This document shows, one piece after another, positions 30,195-32,615 of a stretch of DNA of 32,615 nucleotides (position 1 is the first letter of the stretch; each line of letters opens with the position of its first letter). A program made the translations under genes and the position numbers. The DNA comes from Coptodactyla brooksi (lineage: Eukaryota; Arthropoda; Insecta; Coleoptera; Scarabaeidae), in assembly GCA_033557675.1 (NCBI GenBank), contig JAWQRM010000069.1, positions 1 through 32,615 on the forward strand, given 5' to 3'. The notes beneath the pieces were generated by a model. The model was not told the DNA's origin and did no database searches. It saw nothing but the letters and a program-made list of their open reading frames with translations.

Positions 30195-31383
30195 ATGTCT
30201 GATATGTAAGTATATATTTACTAAAATTTTACTACAGACCCTTCAAATATATATTGCATGGGAAATGTCCATAATATAATGTGTTAACCGTATTATAGTT
30301 TGCACATTGTTAACTATTAACAATAAGTCGAGAGGCTAACAATTAACTTGAGAGGCTAACAGCTAAGTTGAGAGGCAGAATTTGGTCGTACACTATAGTC
30401 AGACACGGTTATAACGTAGTTTAACTAGAGAATGAACTGACATGCAATTACATATATTTCACATCAACGAATGTTATCATCAAATTCAGCTCTTAAAAGT
30501 TGACAATGATCGAAATGAAAACTGGTACGCGTTGGTTTGCAAATAGGTTTCCCACTTGTTGACATATGCAAAAGTACCATGATTATTCAATAAGGATTAT
30601 AACAAATAAGTTCTTCCGAACCATACCTAACTTGTTTAATGTGTTAATACTGTCGAACTCCGCTAGGACCGTGGGGCCTTGGTTATCGTATCGGTCCTGT
30701 GAGGATGCAGCATGTAACGATTGTAGCCGATTAAAAAGAAGAACCTTTATTTATAACAATTTTGTTTTGGTGTAGTCTGTTTGGTTCTGTGAATTACTGA
30801 ATATCTAGGTTGATATTGTAGAAAATCAATGTTTGACTTTTGAATATATTTCGTAATATTCAAAAAACTTATAAATAACAAGATTAATAACAAAGCGTTA
30901 ATCAAAGTTGTTACATAAGAATCTTTGTCAAGCAGCTTTGTGAATTAGTTTCTAATTTCATAACACCGTGCTGTCTTCCTTCATTCTTATTTTATCCTAT
31001 CAACATTTGCTTATTTGTAGTTATTCATCATTTTATTTTTTTTTTAGTCCTGTAGAGCCGTGGGTGAGTAGCTTGAGAGATGAATTGAACACCGTGACTA
31101 AGGAGAATGTGTTAGAGTTAAGCTCTATCATTCACACGATGGGACTGGATCAAAATACTAAAACAGAATGGATACTAGCTATTAAAAAACAGATCTCTGA
31201 TACATTTTTCGAGCTAATCGAAGATGCTGTTTCCATACAACATAAACTTTTGAATAGTATTGAAGAACTTAAAAAAGAATCGTCACTATTATACGAGTTA
31301 CTGCAAATACCAATACCACAGCATGGTTCTGAAGATTTGGGCTTAGTTGAGGAAAATGAATTGCTCAGGAAGAAAGTTGATGA
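30195..31383 (+). CDS. PRC1/Ase1/MAP65-family protein, exons 1-2 (5' part)
   Basis: Exon 1 codes ATG TCT GAT AT (30195-30205), with AAA before the ATG, then a consensus donor GTAAGT. Exon 2 (31048-31383) follows a T-rich tract and TAG. The split codon restores in phase as ATT, giving MSDIPVEPWVSSLRDELN. Exon 2 continues LSSIIHTMGLDQNTKTEWIL, AIKKQISDTFFELIEDAV, KLLNSIEELKKESSLLYELL and QIP, aligning along its length with the N-terminal coiled coil of PRC1 (L..I.E.IG.......R...VKKHI..L...M......L...I...+KE...L..EL...P). Exon 2 ends in a phase-2 GTAAGT donor at 31384. PRC1 proteins bundle antiparallel microtubules at the spindle midzone and bring in kinesin-4 for cytokinesis. No stop or frameshift is seen, unlike everything else in the window. 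The gene continues past the right edge. Confidence 0.75.
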
Positions 31384-32463
31384 GTAAGTATTGTCATCTA
31401 CTAATTTATATTCCAGTTATTCCTTCCTTTTTCAACATGATTTTAACCAACCAACTAAATAATTTAATTCAACATTTTCTGAACTAAAACAGTACATAGT
31501 TTTAAGATTTAACAGATAATTGTTAAATCTTAAAATAATTTTTTGATTTATTTGTTTTAAACTTTGATGGTCCAAAAATGCAAGCACATGAATTTATCCG
31601 CAAATGCAATTTATTTTAGAGTCCAATATTAGATGATTGAGAGTTGATTGTTGTAGAAATCTTCATCTTGCATGAAAAGATATTTTAATCCACGAAATGT
31701 CATGAAACTTAAAAATATTTTCACTATGCCATCTACCTTCATCTTATCGGAACCACCTACATGCGCTTAACTCGGTTTTGCTTCATTCTCATTTTTTTTT
31801 CTAAAATTTCGGTGCTTGTTACTTTCCTGTACTTCAATCAGTGAAGAAAAACTGCGAAGAGGTATTATGTATATTATTTTATTATTATTTTATTCTGCAG
31901 TTATCTTATTTCTTGCATATATCAGCTTTGTTCACGAAAGCTCCAGCCACAGGTTTTCGGTACATTTTCCAGGTATGGTTTGTGCAGGCATACTTTATTT
32001 TATTGCGCAAAATAGGATGATATGACAATCTACACATTAAAACTTCAATTTATTGTGGCGCTCTGGAACTGAACCCTCAGTATCTGCAAGGTGTCTCTGC
32101 TTGTATTCTTAGCACGCAACATTTATCCGAAAATTCTGAGAAATGTCACTGTCATTTTGTCAATTGTTGGAATTTGTATTTAATTATTAAAATATATAAA
32201 AAAACATTGATTTTTTAGAAATGTATTACAAATTAATGAGTTAAATCTTGCTAGAATGATCATGAATCACAGAAGTTTTTGCAGTAGTGGTTCAACCTCC
32301 ATAGTACTAATATTAAATTATACTAGTAGCCTTTTTAATTAAACACAAAAAAGATTAAAAAGATGAAAAAGTAAAACTATAGTTTACTTTTTGTACTTCA
32401 TTTCAAAAACTTCGTCATGAAACTGACTTTGTTGCAATCCAAATTTTTTTCTTAATCTCTTAG
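31384..32463 (+). other. Intronic sequence of the PRC1-like gene
   Basis: Apart from the 20-nt candidate exon, nothing coding is recognisable. The 69-codon frame at 31816-32025 is mostly hydrophobic and runs through a splice-like donor, so I regard it as fortuitous. Confidence 0.5.
31842..31861 (+). CDS. Candidate 20-nt exon 3 of the PRC1-like gene
   Basis: CTTCAATCAG is an acceptor, followed by 20 nt and a GTATTA donor-like sequence. Phase agrees with exon 2 and gives KVD-DEEKLRR, which suits the acidic/basic coiled coil. Beyond this the frame codes a hydrophobic stretch unlike PRC1, so if the exon is real it must end here. Microexons are uncommon, and this could be coincidence. Confidence 0.32.
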
Positions 32464-32501
32464 AAAAAGATCCTATTTTGCTGGTTTGTAACTTACCCAA
32501 G
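32464..32501 (+). CDS. Candidate 38-nt exon 4 of the PRC1-like gene
   Basis: The acceptor is TCTTAG and the donor AAG-GTGAGA. In phase with the preceding candidate it codes EKDPILLVCNLPK, which loosely resembles the PRC1 segment with E.D..LC..L.[MI]P. About nine residues would be missing compared with vertebrate PRC1, so another small exon may exist or the call may be wrong. Confidence 0.22.
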
Positions 32502-32615
32502 GTGAGAAAGAAAACTAGTTGATGTGTACATCCCACATGACTTTCTCTTACCGTGACCCTATTTTAATTATGACAACGCAATTTCGCAATGTGTTTTAGA
32601 AAATATTGAAGAAAT

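Noticed and set aside
31816..32025. 69-codon hydrophobic plus-strand frame after exon 2
   Set aside because: Only its first ~8 codons fit PRC1; the rest is intron-like and passes a GT donor.
1..32615. CRISPR array, operon, riboswitch or bacterial replicon
   Set aside because: No regularly spaced direct repeats, no ribosome-binding sites before frames, and spliced eukaryotic features throughout.

Overview
The window looks like nuclear DNA from an arthropod, most likely an insect. It is very AT-rich, has no operon-like gene packing, contains GT-AG introns, and carries relics of element families common in insect genomes: Jockey-clade LINEs, mariner/Tc1 types, DUF4817-type transposases, pogo/Tigger, piggyBac and P/THAP. 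The species cannot be told from the sequence. Almost everything here is decayed transposon. No intact transposase, RNA gene or CRISPR array is visible.

Layout. 0-4.5 kb: a DUF4817 helix-turn-helix fragment, a possible decayed LTR, a small hAT-like fragment and otherwise unassigned DNA. 4.57-4.74 kb (minus): one exon resembling COMMD2, ending in an in-frame stop. 5.1-9.5 kb: mariner C-terminus, LINE RNase H tail, piggyBac relic, a 923-bp non-autonomous element with very long inverted ends (7848-8770), and two possible TTAA-flanked miniature elements. 10.2-13.7 kb: a large inverted duplication in which each arm carries a Jockey 3' end joined to a pogo-like transposase. 15.0-17.2 kb: a Tigger-like element with both ends and TA target duplications. 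17.2-21.7 kb: two direct copies of a module containing a Tigger-like C-terminus; one copy holds a piggyBac, the other a GC-rich hairpin. 21.7-22.9 kb (minus): a DUF4817-type DDE transposase. 24.6-25.4 kb: Jockey fragment split by a 320-bp solo LTR with a 4-bp target duplication. 25.6-29.0 kb: two different P-element (THAP9-like) relics.

The one locus that looks like a live host gene is at the right end, plus strand. It is the 5' part of a PRC1/Ase1/MAP65-family gene (protein regulator of cytokinesis 1), with an 11-nt first coding exon (30195-30205), an 842-bp intron, a 336-nt second exon (31048-31383) and two weaker downstream exon candidates. A CCAAT box and a CHR-like TTTGAA lie 50-77 bases before the ATG, the arrangement known for G2/M genes.

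The elements do not form a pathway. The interest lies in their nesting, in complementary deletions between copies, and in several perfect short palindromes, one at a transposase breakpoint. I found no convincing undescribed biological system.
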